Below, piece after piece: positions 1 to 11,558 of a DNA stretch of 64,000 nucleotides. The position numbers were made by a program, and so were the translations under genes. The stretch's first letter is position 1. Every line of letters begins with the position of its first letter. A model generated the notes under the pieces. That model made no database searches and was not told the DNA's origin. It worked only from the letters and a program-made list of their open reading frames with translations. Source of the stretch: Lithodes maja (Eukaryota; Arthropoda; Malacostraca; Decapoda; Lithodidae); the NCBI GenBank assembly GCA_037953745.1, contig JBAKBP010000787.1:124001-188000 (forward strand). The letters run 5' to 3'.

Positions 1-3000
1 TAAGACAGTAGAGTATCCCCGGATGAAGCGCCTATAATAGCCTATCATACCTAGGAACCGCATGACCTGGCGCTTAGTGGTGGGCCTGGGAAACATATTG
101 ATAGCCTGTATCTTGCTCAGGGGGGGGCACACCCGGCCTAACCCGACCACGAAGCCAAGATACTGCACAGTAGCCTTTACAAACTCGCACTTCCTCAGGT
201 TCACCACCAGCCCAGCATCGTGCAACTTCCCAAACAGGGTCTCTAAGTGCCTTAGGTGATTTTCAAAATTGTCATCATACACTATCACGCCATCAAGGTA
301 GACCGTGCAGTTAGGGATTTCGTCACAAATATCGTTCATCAGGTTCTGAAACGTGGCAGGTGCGTTCTTAAGCCCATAAGGCATTACGTTACATTGGTAG
401 GTCTTGCCATCTACCACAAAACCACAAACTTGCTTAGCTCGGTCCGACAGGGGTACTTGCCAGTAGCCTTTTACAAGATCAATTTTAGTAAGGTACTTTG
501 CATTCCCTATCTTGTCCACGCTGTCGTCAACTCGAGGCAAAGGGTAAGGGTTGGTAGTGGTCAAGCCATTTAGCCTACGAAAATCTATGCAGAACCGCAC
601 CTTGCCGTCAGGTTTTGGCTGCAACGTGACGGGTGATGTCCACTTCACATAACCTTCAGTGATCATCCCTCTCTCAACCATGTACTTTAACTCCTCCCGT
701 AAAGCTGGCAACTTTACCGGGGGCACACGGTAGGGCACTGACTTGAAGGGCACATTATCACCGACGTCCACGTCGTGCGTTACCTGAGTAGTGAGACCTG
801 GGTGTTCGGCGAAAACAGAGGGGTATGACCTGAACAGGCCTAGGACAGCAGCACCCTGGTGCTCAGGCAGGTGACTTACAGCTTGCCTAGCCTCTTGTTC
901 AGTATTCCCCGCCCACTGTTCCGCGGAAATGACACAGTCCCAGCTATCCTCCTCAGCAGCATGACTGTCCCCACCTCCTTCTCCACCCTGGCCGCTGCAG
1001 GCCAGCACAGGGACAGTGAGAGGCTCTGAGGGGCGTCTCACATACTCTTTCATGAGGTTAACATGACATAATTGATGTTTTTTTCTACGGTCAGGTGTTG
1101 CAACGAGATAATCAAGGTCGGACAGTTTCTTAGCCACCACATACGGCCCAATAAACTTGGCAGAAAGGGGGTGTCCAGGCAAAGGTAAAAGCAACATTAC
1201 CTCCTGACCCACCGAAAACTCCCGAAGCTTCACCTTGGCGTCATACTGGTGCTTCATGACCGCCTGTGCATTAACCAAGTTATTACCTGCCGCTGCCATG
1301 CAACCTATAAGTCTCTCCCGGCTCTCAAGGATATATTTAAGTACAGACCCCGGCTTCTCTTCGCCCTCCCAGATCTCTCTCACCATACTTAAAGGTCCCC
1401 TCACATTATGGCCAAAGACTAGTTGATTTGGACTGAACCCCAGGCTCTCTCCTGGGACTTCACGTGCAGCGAACAGAACATATGGCAGACCCAAATCCCA
1501 ATCAGTGTCATGTTCTGCACAGTAACAGCGTAGCATACTCTTCAGGGTCGAGTGCCACCGCTCCAAGACTCCCTGACTCTCGGGATGGTAGGCTGACGAC
1601 ACTACAGAACATATACCGTGCAACTGAAGGGTTTGCTTGAACAATTTGGATGTAAAATTGCTCCCCTGGTCTGACTGCACCTCACGTGGAAATCCATAAC
1701 GGGAACAGAACAATAATAAGTTTTTAACAACTGCCTTTGCCGAGCCGTTTCTCATGGGGTATGCGTCCGGGTATCTCGTAGCCACATCCATGATTGTCAA
1801 CAGGAATTTATTGCCACTACTAGTAGGCGGGAAAGGGCCAACCAAATCTACTACAACTTTGCTGAACGGAGGCCCGGTGACAGGTATGGGAAACAAAGGT
1901 GCCTTCGGGATTGTCTGGTTAGGCTTCCCCGTTGTCTGGCAGGTCGCACACCCAGCCACCCATGCACAGACATCAGCCTTGACCCCAGGCCACCAGAAAA
2001 ACCTGCCCAATGCCGCCAATGTTTTTGTTACCCCCAAATGACCCGCCACCGGCACATCATGCGCCAGACACAATAAGGACTCTCTATACTTATTTGGAAC
2101 AACCACCTGGTCTACTACCCTCGCACCGCCCTCCCACTTCGATTTGGGGTCTAGAAATCTGCGGTACAATATCCTGTTGAGCCTAAAGAAATCTCCCGGC
2201 TTCGCATCCCCATCTTCCTCCAACTCTATGGCACCATTGCTATAACGAGCTAGGCTAGCGTCTTGCAGCTGCTGCTCACTAATGTCCCTGGGCGTCAATG
2301 CATCAAGATGGTTTTGTAATAAGACATTACCCCGGCTAGTAGGCTCTACTGCCTTAGTGGCTCTCGCTACAGCTCTTGCCTCACGCGAAGTCTTACCCAA
2401 CTCTGCCTTGTTACACACCATATCTGGGCCAGAGTCAACTCCCGTGTTTATTATAGGTCCAAGTACCGAATCACCGAGAAGTGCAGCAGAATCAATGTCC
2501 CTTTTCCTGCCCTTAGCAACCTTCTCCTGATCCTTCCTCCACTGTCCCCGAGGTTGAGTGCTAGGCTGTGCAGGAGCCGCAGAGCGAGATCGGGTTACCA
2601 CACAGGCCATCTCATCCTGTTGGCACCTCCCAACCCATTCCCGATTCTCACCATCCACGTCGGCCGCCCTCTCGGCAACGACTAAGGGTGGAGTCCCGGA
2701 AGTGGGCACCGCAAAGTCGTTGCCGAGAAGAAGGTCGACGCCCTCAACTGGCAAACACTCAACGATCCCTACATCCAGCTCCCTGCACACCTCTCCCACT
2801 CTCAACTCCAACCTCACAAGTGGGTATGACCTCGTAGCATTTATACCCTGCACCACAATAACTCTGGCCGCATTTATCGGTTTCCCTGTGAAGTTCCTCA
2901 ACAAAGTTTGCGAAGCCCCCGTATCCCTCAGCAAGTCAACCCTCCGTAGTTCACTCCCCCAGCTCACAAACCCGTGCCCCCGATGGCTACAGAAAGTGTC

Positions 3001-4158
3001 CCGGACAGGTGTCGAGCCTTCCGTACGCTTCTTTACCGCGTGTGCCTCAGCTGCTGACAACCTACCCCGGGCAGTTGCTGCAGCCTTCAGAGACACACCG
3101 ATACTGTGAACCAATGACACCGGCTTAGCGGGAGTGTTACTAGGGCACTCACGTGAATAATGGCCTAGCTTCTGACATTTGTAACATTTCACATCCCCAA
3201 TGGGCTTCTTCCCTTGTGCGGGCGTAGAAGGGGCCTGACCTTTAGTAAACGGGAGAGGCTTGTGTTTGTAGGTGTTATTAGGTGCAATGCATTTAGTGTG
3301 GTTATGTGTGTCATAGGATTTGTTATTATCGAAAACTCTGGTGGGTGGGGTATAGCGCCCCTTCTGCCCTGACTCAGCCCTCTGAGCGGCACCGCAACCA
3401 CGAATCAATGATAATCTGAGGTCTGCCATCTTGGCAGCCTCCTCTACTGTCTTGGGACATTTTTCCTTAATGTTCAGCGTTAGATCGGTTCCAGTACATT
3501 TGTAAAACTGTTCCAGATAGAAAAGTTGCTTAATTTCCTCAGCCGACTCTGCGTGCTCGGACCGAAACCAGTTATTACCTGCATCTGTTAAGTCCCGTGC
3601 GTGCTCCATAAAACTGACGTCGCTCTTCTTATTCACGCCACGGAACTTCAATCTATAAGTTTCGGGTTGCAGTTCGTAGGCCCGGAGCACAGCCTCCTTC
3701 ACCAGTCCATACACTACACTCTCGTCCAGTGACAGTGCATCGTAGGCTTTCAACCCCTTACCCACTAGACGTGATGAAACTAATGCTGCCCATTTAACCT
3801 CCGGCCAGTCATACTCACGACACTTCTTTTCGAAACGAGCAAAAAACTCAGTCACTGCTGTCTCATCAAATGCGGGTACTAACTTAATTAAATGCGAAAG
3901 TGAGTCTGTAACCCGGTGCCCACCACCGAGATGACGCCCCGTGGTCTCTACTCTAGACTTCTCGACATCCATTTCAGCCTGGTACCTGGTTGCATCCTGA
4001 TTGGCTTGGATTCTAGCAACCTCTATGCGTTCTATACTAGCCTGTTGTATCTGAGTCTCCTGCAGCTTAAACTTAGCTAGTTCTAGCTGAAATAACATCT
4101 CAGGAGACAGGCCTGGGGGGGGGAGAGCACAAAATGGGGGATCCACACCGAGACGTGT
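1..4158 (-). CDS. gag-pol: Gag-Pol polyprotein of Gmr1-like Gypsy element (partial)
   Basis: I translated the minus frame codon by codon and found no stop from 4158 to position 1, where it leaves the window. The first Met after the upstream stop is at 4096-4098. Domains in order: a helical, SCAN-like capsid region (about 3640-3890, with a motif around YDWPEVKWAALV); a CCHC zinc knuckle (3145-3186, CYKCQKLGHYSREC); an aspartic protease with DTGAS (2911-2925); an H2C2 zinc finger (1939-2061); an integrase core with D, D and E separated by 35 residues in the last interval (about 1830-1570); and RT (about 720-1). RT motif A Asp is at 478-480. The motif C box reads YLDG (289-300) instead of YLDD, so this copy is probably catalytically dead. 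Role: particle formation, processing, reverse transcription and integration of the element. Confidence 0.85.
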
Positions 4159-4584
4159 TTACGGGTAAGCCAGCTTGCCCTTGAGAACCCTCCTGCTGCA
4201 TCGTGCTAAGACTCGCTGGCTGAGGGCCCAGCTCAGGGGTAGAGTGGAATGGAGGCTTGGAGGGAACCCCCAAGACCCCACTCCACCCACCGCCCCATCG
4301 CCATCACCCAACAAACATGCCACCAAATTCTTCTTGGGCCAACTGTCAGGACAGTCCCGCCCCAAAACCGTGGCTAAACAGCGAAGACCGTAACAATCAA
4401 TAGCCTGCAGGCGCTGTTCGGTCAAAGGTGTCTGCAAAAATGCCCGGGCATCCCTCTCTCCACTTATAACACTCCCCTCCCTAAACATCTGTTGTACTTG
4501 CTGGTTACTAGGCTGTACCGTGTTATCCTCCCCCGTAAATGATGAGTCATTAGACATAGTGCTGGTTATACAATTGCTGTTCAT
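4159..4584 (-). CDS. gag: N-terminal Gag segment ahead of an in-frame TAA
   Basis: This 141-codon frame starts MNSNCITSTMSND and is in the same frame as the long Gag-Pol frame. It is separated from it only by the TAA at 4159-4161. Residues about 45-90 (TEQRLQAIDCYGLRCLATVL and following) look like a helical N-terminal Gag region. The simplest reading is one Gag-Pol frame of at least 1,527 codons with one nonsense mutation. Programmed read-through is possible but nothing in the context supports it specifically. It follows a leader of about 240 bases after the putative LTR. Confidence 0.6.
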   Translation of the reverse strand: MNSNCITSTMSNDSSFTGEDNTVQPSNQQVQQMFREGSVISGERDARAFLQTPLTEQRLQAIDCYGLRCLATVLGRDCPDSWPKKNLVACLLGDGDGAVGGVGSWGFPPSLHSTLPLSWALSQRVLARCSRRVLKGKLAYP

Positions 4585-4805
4585 AAAAAAAAAAAAGTGC
4601 TTATTACTAATTGCAGTCTCGACTCACAAAATGTTAAAGATGCTTGAATGACTCTACTCTAGACACCCCCAACGAAACAATCTGCAAGTCCACCAATACA
4701 ATAATGACACAATAAAAATTCCTCCAATATGCAAGAAAATTCTAGCCAGCTCTACTAGGTAGCATAGAATAGTTCTCCAAAAAACATGTGATAGGATACT
4801 ACTGA

Positions 4806-4827
4806 ATCTTGTGCAAGGTCGCCATTT
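4806..4827 (-). promoter_or_regulatory. putative tRNA primer-binding site
   Basis: Immediately after the inferred LTR end (CGTAACA on the minus strand) comes AAATGGCGACCTTGC. TGG-starting sequence a few bases inside the LTR is where LTR elements bind the 3' CCA end of a primer tRNA. I cannot assign the tRNA. Confidence 0.3.
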
Positions 4828-6646
4828 TGTTACGGCTGGATCGGCAATACATATTCGGGATTCTTGATCGTAGGACAGAAATGGCTTATGTGACAACGAC
4901 ACGCTCGATTCCAGTCCCAAATACTATATGCTCCAGACAACAAAAGCACCAACGCCCTACAGAGTTATCGTCTATGGTAACGAGGTACCTTAACTCGGCG
5001 AAAGTGTACAACAGGGGTAGGCTATGAGGCTAAACTCCCTCAGACATTTATAGGTTACGTTATTACTAAAGAAATGCAATACTCAAGAAACTACGTTAAT
5101 ATTAAGCCTCTAATAATGTAGAATAGAAGCAGGCTAAAGGTATGACAGTGAAATGCTAAATGACAAATGTACACGCCTACTTGAAAGCGCGTGCACTAGA
5201 ATAACTGTCCCCTACTAACATGCACTAGCATGTAGCATACAAGATGTTCATGATCCAGTAGATACCTAATAATACACATGGAAGGAACATAAACAGTAGT
5301 CACTTATTGTAATAATGAATCTATACTTGGAATAACTAAAAGGTTGCAGGCAACAGTACTGCGCCGGTAGCCTACTACCGCATAGGCTACTTCGCTTCTC
5401 TCACTCTGTCTCCCCTCTGAGTCCGTATGCGCCCTACGCAACGGAACTCCGGACACAGCAGCAAAACGACAGTGCAGTTAATTGATACATGAAAGTATTA
5501 ATAGTGTTGTCTTGTGTGTGAGTAATGTGTATTGTAAAGTGTTATATACATAAACTTAAAGAGAGCTGCAATGCATAGTAAAATAAAGATATATCCCACT
5601 CATCATCCCCATGTGTTCTAGCTAGCAGGCCAAGTCACAGGAACAACGAGTCCCAGCACCGAAAGCGAGAACCCAGGAAAAGACTGTAGAGAACACAAGG
5701 ACAGATAAATTACGTTACTCTACTATACCGGCACTACGAGCGAGCTGTAGTCTCTGGTACTGCACTCGCTCCTGGCTCGGTAGGCAAATCAAGGCTAAGT
5801 CCTCGCCCCTCTACAGACAACTCCTGGGCATGGTCGGGCTCTTACACATGGCACTAGTCTAGTCACAAATTGGATGATGAGCTGGGCATATAACTCGTGA
5901 ACATGTAGAACGTTCACCAACTATCCTCATCAAGAAGATCGCTGTTCACATTAACCCCTTAAATCTAATACATGTAAATATATGCTTGTCCTAAGAGTAA
6001 TACGAGAGGTGAGTGCTGAAACTCCTTTAGGACCTCAAGGGAAGGGTATGCATTTAAATAGAGAGAAGAATGAAATGAGAGTAATGTCGTCAGAGAGAAA
6101 GAGTGCAACCGTGAGAAATTGGGAGAGAGGGCAAGGGATGTTAGAATCTCAAAGGTTCTAGGCAACCTGATCATGGAACACACAGCGAGCCTCCAGGCAA
6201 TGTGCAGTACGACAACATGGGCAACCCAGGCAGCATAGGCAGGCAGCAATGGACTACCAACCCTGTCGCACCTAGCTATAAGCGCAAGGCTGCCAACCGG
6301 TCCATACGTCTGGCAACCACCACTCCGGCAGCGTGGCGCGTTGCTACCCTCTCGCTCTGAAAACTAACTCACTCTCTCTCTCTGAACTCCCATTGTCTTA
6401 TCTATCAACTTCTCTATTGATACTACATATTAAATGGAAGGTCTCGACATGGCTTAAAACAAAACCCACCACTGGTTAGCACATGACAAGACCTTTGCAG
6501 AGATACAAAGAACATAGTTATACGTTGTCACACTCAATATAAGCAGCCAGCACGGTACAGCGGTACAGCGGTACCACACAGTGGCGGTACAGTGGAGTAC
6601 CAAGGAGTACAATCAGGTTGCGTTGCCACGCACTGGGTGCGTCACA
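4828..6646 (-). repeat. putative 5' LTR of the Gmr1-like element
   Basis: On the minus strand the segment begins TGTGACGCACCCAGTGCG (6646 downward) and ends CCGTAACA (4828), giving TG...CA termini next to the primer-binding-like sequence. No coding frame of note lies inside. At about 1.8 kb it is long for an LTR and the partner LTR is outside the window, so the limits are unproven; another insertion inside could inflate it. Confidence 0.4.
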
Positions 6647-6915
6647 CCAGCCACTTTTGTTATTGTGTATGTTTGTATTAAAAAAATACTTTTAAACGTT
6701 GTGGAGGAGGATGGCATCAAAAGCTTTATGAATGTCAATTGTACGTAACAAGAACTGTTTTGTGTGGTGGCATAACTGAATTAATGCCATAAAAAAAATG
6801 TGAATTGTGTAAGAAGGGTGTTTGTGTAATGATATCGCCAACGCCTTCGAAATATCCCCTCATATAAGCTACAAATATAAATAATACCAAAGCTAACACG
6901 TAGATGGAGTCCTAC
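6647..6915. other. AT-rich spacer
   Basis: Flank between the LTR element and the first pogo/Tigger-like element. Short A runs and no frame or repeat that I recognise. Confidence 0.4.
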
Positions 6916-7367
6916 TACAGTAAACCCTCGTTATCTCGGAATAATTGGGGGGGGGGAGACCACTTCCGAGAAGTCCGATTTTCCGAGATGTCCGAAGTCC
7001 GACTTAAGAGAGGGAAAATGTCCGAATTAGAAGAGGGAGTCCAATTCACCAGAGAAAACGGAGACTTCCCTATCACTAACAACGTAGATCCAAGATGAAT
7101 TACAGTACCGGTACAGTATCTATCCATCTCTATCTATTGCCTGACGCCGTGATCTCCGAAGGGGTGGCCACGAACGAACCGCCCCAATGCACCTCTGTCC
7201 TCAGTCAGGCGAGGCCCCTCCTCCCAACCAGCACCGCCTTCATTTATATACGTCCTCTCTCCATCCTTCCATCACTCCTGTGCACCTCTCCCTCTCTGTC
7301 CTTCCACCTCGCTCTCGTACACCCTCTTAGTAATTCTCTCGCTTTCCATACGTTCTATATGGCCGAA

Positions 7368-9326
7368 CTATCTCAAGTTGTTCCTTTTCACACTTTCCAG
7401 CACATCTACCTCCACACCACAACTCCTTACTTCCTCATTCGTCTGTCTATTCTTCCATGTAACTCTGCACGCACTTCTCAAGTAACTCATTTCCACCGCT
7501 CTCACTCTTGGTCTGAGTCTCTTCCCGAATGTCCATGCTTCGCTTCCGTAAGTTAGCGTCGGGATTACCACACTGTCATGCAAGGACTTCTTCACTTCCA
7601 TACTGACCACCCTATTTCTTGTTACTGCTTTCAACGTTCGTACAATCCTCCTCTTCCCCTGTTGCACCCTCTCCCGCACTTCTTCATCCATAGTCCCATC
7701 TCTACTTAACACACTGCCCAGATACTTAAATGAGCTGACGATCTCCATAGCCTGACCATTCAACTTCACCTCACACTCTGTGACTTCACCCCTTTCGAAG
7801 ACCATAATCTTGCTCTTCCCGCATTTACCTTCAAATTCCGTTCGCACAGTGTTTCAAACTTATTTACCAGACCCTGCAACTCCCATTCATTATCGCTCAT
7901 CAGAATTGTATCATCCGCAAACAGCAGTATAAGCAGCTTCCACTCATTTCCCTCCCTTTTCAGTGATACACCAACATCCACTGCTCTTCCTAGTATTTCT
8001 TTCATGACTCCATCCATATATACACTAAACAACCATGGGGACATCACACACCCCTGTTTCAACCCAACATTCAGGTCAAAGAACTCGCTCTGCTCATTCT
8101 CCACACGTACTGCTGCCTTTGCACCCTCATACATGCTCTTCACTGCTTTCAGCAACTTGCCATCTACTCAGTATATTCTAAATACTTTCCACATACCTTC
8201 TCTATCCACTCTGTCATAGGCCTTCTCCAAGTCCATAAAGGCAATATGCACCTTTTGTTGCTTTTCCAGACACTTCTCCACAACACAATTCAGGGTAAAC
8301 ATCTGATCTACACATCCTCTTTCCTTCCGAAAACCTCCCTGCTTGTCGCCTATCCATTTGTCCGTTCCCACTCTCTCAATCACCACCCTACTGTACACCT
8401 TCCCTACTACGCTTAGAATACATATCCCTCAGTAGTTACCACACACTCCTCTTTCCCCTTTGCCCTTATATAGGGGGACTATTATGCCAGTCTTCCAGTC
8501 ATCGGGTGCCCTCCCCTTCTCCCATGCTAGTTTGCACATATTCCATACCCATTCGATCACTATATCACCACCATACCTCAACATTTTCCCACACACTCTC
8601 CATCTGTTTCCTGGTGCTTTCCCCAACTTCACTCTTTTCAAGGATTCCCACACTTCTGACCTGATCCCCACCTCCTCCTCCACCACTTCTCTTCTTCTCC
8701 CTCCCATACCATATCCAACTATGTTTGCTGGCTTTTCATTCCTTACATTTAGCAACTCGTTGAAGTACTCCCTCCATCTTTCGACTCTCTCTTGCTTTTC
8801 GGCTAGCATTCTCCCATTCTTATCTTTCACACCCTTACTTTTTTCCTGGCTACTTTCCTTAACTTTCTTACCTTCTTTTCAGAACAGTTTCTTACACTCC
8901 CTCCAGTTTACACTCAGATTCCTTCTAAATTCCTCATCTACTCTTCTTACTTTCCTGCACTACTTTCTTCACCTCTCGTCACGTACCTTGTTCGTTTCCG
9001 CCTCTCCAAATCTTCATTCCCTCTACTACCCAACCCCACTCTATACACTTTCTTCTTGTCTTCCACAGGTATTTTTACCTCTTCTGTCCACCATGCTGTA
9101 CCTTTCACTCCCCTCCCTTTTCTCCTCACTCCACCTCACATGCTGCACAGATCTCTTCCTTAAACACCTTGCTTATCTCCTCCACTTCCTCCATATCTTC
9201 CAGGTCGAACTCACCTAGTCGTTTTTCTACTGCTCTCCTGTACTCTTCCTTGATTTCCTCCTCCTGTAGCCTCTCCACCCTCTTCACCATTCCACCTTTC
9301 TCTCGCCTCCCTCCAGCTCTCCTCAC
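7368..9326 (-). pseudogene. decayed RTE-like reverse transcriptase (LINE 1)
   Basis: RT pieces lie in order on the minus strand but in several frames. They are a lysine/glutamate-rich linker (9326-8947), the finger region ending PLYKGKGERGVCGNY (8830-8429), a segment with GFRKERGCVDQM and MDLEKAYDRVD (8398-8168), motifs GLKQGCVMSPWLF and LLFADDTILM (8155-7766), and the C-terminal part with PTLTYGSEAWTF (7847-7368). Motif A and the FADD box survive, but several frameshifts and stops separate the pieces, so no functional protein is made. It is related to, but a different family from, the RTE at 29214-32429. Confidence 0.75.
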
Positions 9327-9412
9327 TCACTTATTTTGTATCCTAACCTTAGCCTACTACTACATAATGATCAGACGACTCAACCTTACACTACTCCATT
9401 AGTTTTTCAGAA

Positions 9413-9990
9413 CGCCCCAGCCAGCAATCCCTTAACGACAAACGTAATGAAGCCATAGAACTCTTAAATTCTGATCTAAATACTATCTCCAATTGGGGCA
9501 GAGAAAACCTTGTTACCTTTAATGCTTCCAAAACCCAATTTCTCCATCTATCTACCCGTCAGGATCTCCCAGCGGACTATCCCTTATTCTTCAACAATAC
9601 AAAAATCAACCCTTCATCTTCTCTCAATATTCTTGGTGTCTCTTTTTCTTTTGCTCTCATTTGGAAGGACCATATTACCAGTCTTGCTAAGGCAGCCTCC
9701 CAGAAGCTGGGTGTGCTCAACCGCCTTAGGGGGTTCTTTTCCCCAGCACAGCTTCTTGCTCTGTACAGGGGCATAGTGTGTCCTTGTATTGAGTATTGTT
9801 CACATGTGTGGGGAGGTTCCTCTCACACCGCTCTCCTAGACAAAGTTGAAAGGAAGGCCTTTCGTATCATTAACTCCCGTCCACTCACCAACTCTCTGCT
9901 TCAAACTCTGTGTGTCCAGGCATTTTGGCTCGATCGTCCCTTGATTTTGGCCCTGTCACTCTGTCAACTATGGGGGAGGCACTCGCTATA
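9413..9990 (+). pseudogene. CR1/Jockey-type LINE fragment, C-terminal RT
   Basis: The plus-strand translation contains ISNWGRENLVTFNASKTQF, then a GVSF block, SQKLGVLNRLRGFFSPAQLL and EYCSHVWGGSSHTALLDKVE. This is the thumb/C-terminal part of a CR1/Jockey-group RT, starting after the YADD motif. Two frames are needed, so it is broken. It sits inside RTE-like LINE 1 and therefore inserted later. Similar fragments lie on the minus strand at 49694-50700 and 60376-60790, and the family resembles the LINE at 57975-59937. Confidence 0.7.
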
Positions 9991-10134
9991 GACAATTCTG
10001 CCTTTTGCCTCCCTCAATCACATAGAAAAAAAAAATAAAAAGACAGTCCACCTCCAATACCCCTATACACACTAGCATCCATCAGAGATTTCTTCATTCT
10101 TTCATCCACACATATATAGGTATAATCGATCCGT

Positions 10135-10206
10135 GACTTACATAAGACCATTAGAAAATGGGAGTCTGCAGAAAGCCGATTGGCCCAAGCAAGGCAGATC
10201 CCTGTG
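10135..10206 (+). repeat. dispersed ~45-bp motif, copy 1
   Basis: The core starts GGGAGTCTGCAGAAAG and ends GGCAGATCCCTG. Versions recur at 22788-22832 (+), 23717-23760 (-) and the matching places in the second 15-kb copy. About 25 upstream bases also match the reverse complement of the 23.7-kb copy. Origin unknown. Confidence 0.55.
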
Positions 10207-10209
10207 GAA

Positions 10210-10461
10210 CTTACGTTCCACCATTGTCTTATCCTTCATTGTCCACACCTTTTTCCATGTGTACCTGTGTATCATTCTGTGTCGGAAGAATGTGTTGCCT
10301 ATCCACAACCTCCTCCCCACACATACGTCCACAAGTGCACTACCATTCCCATTCACCTCTGACGGTACCCCCCAACCTCCCACCACTCCATCAACTTGCC
10401 TATCACCCACCTTACCATTCATATCCCCAATCAGAAAATTATTTTCCATTCTTGTCAAACT
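10210..10461 (-). pseudogene. RTE-like LINE 1 endonuclease fragment
   Basis: The minus-strand frame reads FLIGDMNGKVGDRQVDGVVG and then GNTFFRHRMIHRYTWKKV, matching the GDxN region and following part of an AP-type endonuclease. The same blocks in the intact RTE copy are GDLNARVGNE and GNTFFKKRRIHKYTW. It is separated from its RT by the inserted DNA at about 9330-10210. Confidence 0.65.
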
Positions 10462-10742
10462 GTACAGTATACAGCATACATATAAATATACAGTAGGCTA
10501 TAGTGTAAAGGGAAAAAAGTACAATACAATATTATTATTGAACAATACATTTTAGTACAGTGTACTATGCTGTAATGTACTGAGCAGGAACACTCACCGT
10601 CCCATAAGAAAGACTGGAAACAGGTTCCTACTTCACAACTTTGTGTTGTGTAGGTTTGTATGTAGTGTTGCTGTAGCTCTTGATTGTTTTTCCTTGATGA
10701 TTGTCTTTCCCCCCCTCTCCACACTTCACTGCCCCTTCTTCC

Positions 10743-10858
10743 CCTCACTCTCCTTCTCCACCTCACTCTCCTTCTCCACCTCACTCTCCTTCTCCATCTT
10801 ACTGTTTTTCTCCACCTCACTTTCCTTCTCCATCTTACTGTCCTTCTCCACCTCACTG
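10743..10858 (+). repeat. 18-bp minisatellite, about 6.5 units
   Basis: Tandem units of CCTCACTCTCCTTCTCCA and variants. Repeated in copy B at 25909-26024. Confidence 0.85.
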
Positions 10859-11068
10859 TAGACTTAGATCTCGTAATTTGCCCATAGAATTCGGAAATTG
10901 CCTAGATATATGGACACCTGTTCGACAGACCACGTGGGCCCTCGGAGTTTTCCCCTTACATCTCGTAATTTGCCGAGATCTGCGGCGAACTTTCCGAGAG
11001 GCCGATGCCATTCCGAGAAGTGCGGGTTTCCGAGTAAAAAGAGTCCGAGATAATGGGGGTTTACTGTA

Positions 11069-11558
11069 CAATAAAAGTGTCTTCAGTCGACGTTACTTTA
11101 CATATTAGGTGAATTTACAAAACATAGCGATCGTCAAATTTCCGCAGTAAAATTTGAAAGAGATGCCAGCTGTAAACAACCTCATTGCGGTATGCAAAAA
11201 ATGAACATTTTACCATATAGGATAGGGTTCTGTCACACTATATATGTCTATGTCTATCCATGTCACTACATTTTTGGTGGAAAGCACAATAAACCGATCC
11301 TGTTTGAAGCCCATATTTAGGCAAGTCAAATGAAGGTGACCTGGGGAGAATAGTAGCGTTGTGACTCCAATGACGTCACTCGGGCGTGTCGTGGTCATGT
11401 AATCAACTACTGTACTGCCCATACCTTTCTAATTATCTTTATACCATGGCTCAAGTCGTCCTCACTATTATGTAATGCAATACAGGGAAATGAGACTTAA
11501 TACAATAGGCCTAGTGTATAATTTTATTGGGTAGGGTACCAGTAGCTGTGGGGTATCA
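11069..11558. other. non-coding spacer
   Basis: No supported gene. Unique-looking DNA between the pogo/Tigger end and the SINE, kept almost unchanged in copy B. Confidence 0.4.

Larger units (their letters stand above)
1..6646 (-). mobile_element. Ty3/Gypsy LTR retrotransposon, Gmr1-like, left part outside window
   Basis: Read on the minus strand the order is putative 5' LTR (6646 to 4828), primer-binding region, gag, protease, integrase, reverse transcriptase, then the window edge. RNase H and the 3' LTR would lie beyond position 1. Known: integrase upstream of RT is the Copia-like order found in the Gmr1-like group of Ty3/Gypsy elements; ordinary Gypsy elements have RT first. The RT itself is clearly Gypsy type. 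The element looks young because more than 4 kb of reading frame is open, yet it carries one internal stop and a changed RT active-site residue. LTR limits are inferred from TG...CA ends only. Confidence 0.75.
7120..10461 (-). mobile_element. RTE-like LINE 1, 5'-truncated, with target duplication
   Basis: The element is flanked by GTACAGTAT at 7111-7119 and 10462-10470, a 9-bp target duplication. Its 3' end is at the left with a short TAGA-type tail typical of RTE elements. The 5' end is truncated inside the endonuclease. A CR1/Jockey-type fragment and an unrelated repeat motif interrupt it between about 9330 and 10210. It inserted into the pogo/Tigger-like shell. Confidence 0.75.
6918..11066. 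mobile_element. pogo/Tigger-like non-autonomous DNA element 1 (with nested LINEs)
   Basis: Ends are inverted: CAGTAAACCCTCGTTATCTC on the left and the complement of CAGTAAACCCCCATTATCTC on the right, both flanked by TA (6916-6917, 11067-11068). Subterminal DNA is full of TCCGA/TCCGAG words. This end structure and the TA target are typical of the pogo/Tigger branch of Tc1/mariner. Removing the nested LINE leaves only about 0.8 kb and no transposase, so it is a MITE-like shell. The right part is repeated at 25833-26232. Confidence 0.65.

Noticed and set aside
2558..3109. 183-codon plus-strand frame and its neighbours in 1-4 kb
   Set aside because: Shadow of the minus-strand Gag-Pol frame, whose motifs (zinc knuckle, DTGAS, integrase triad) are unmistakable.
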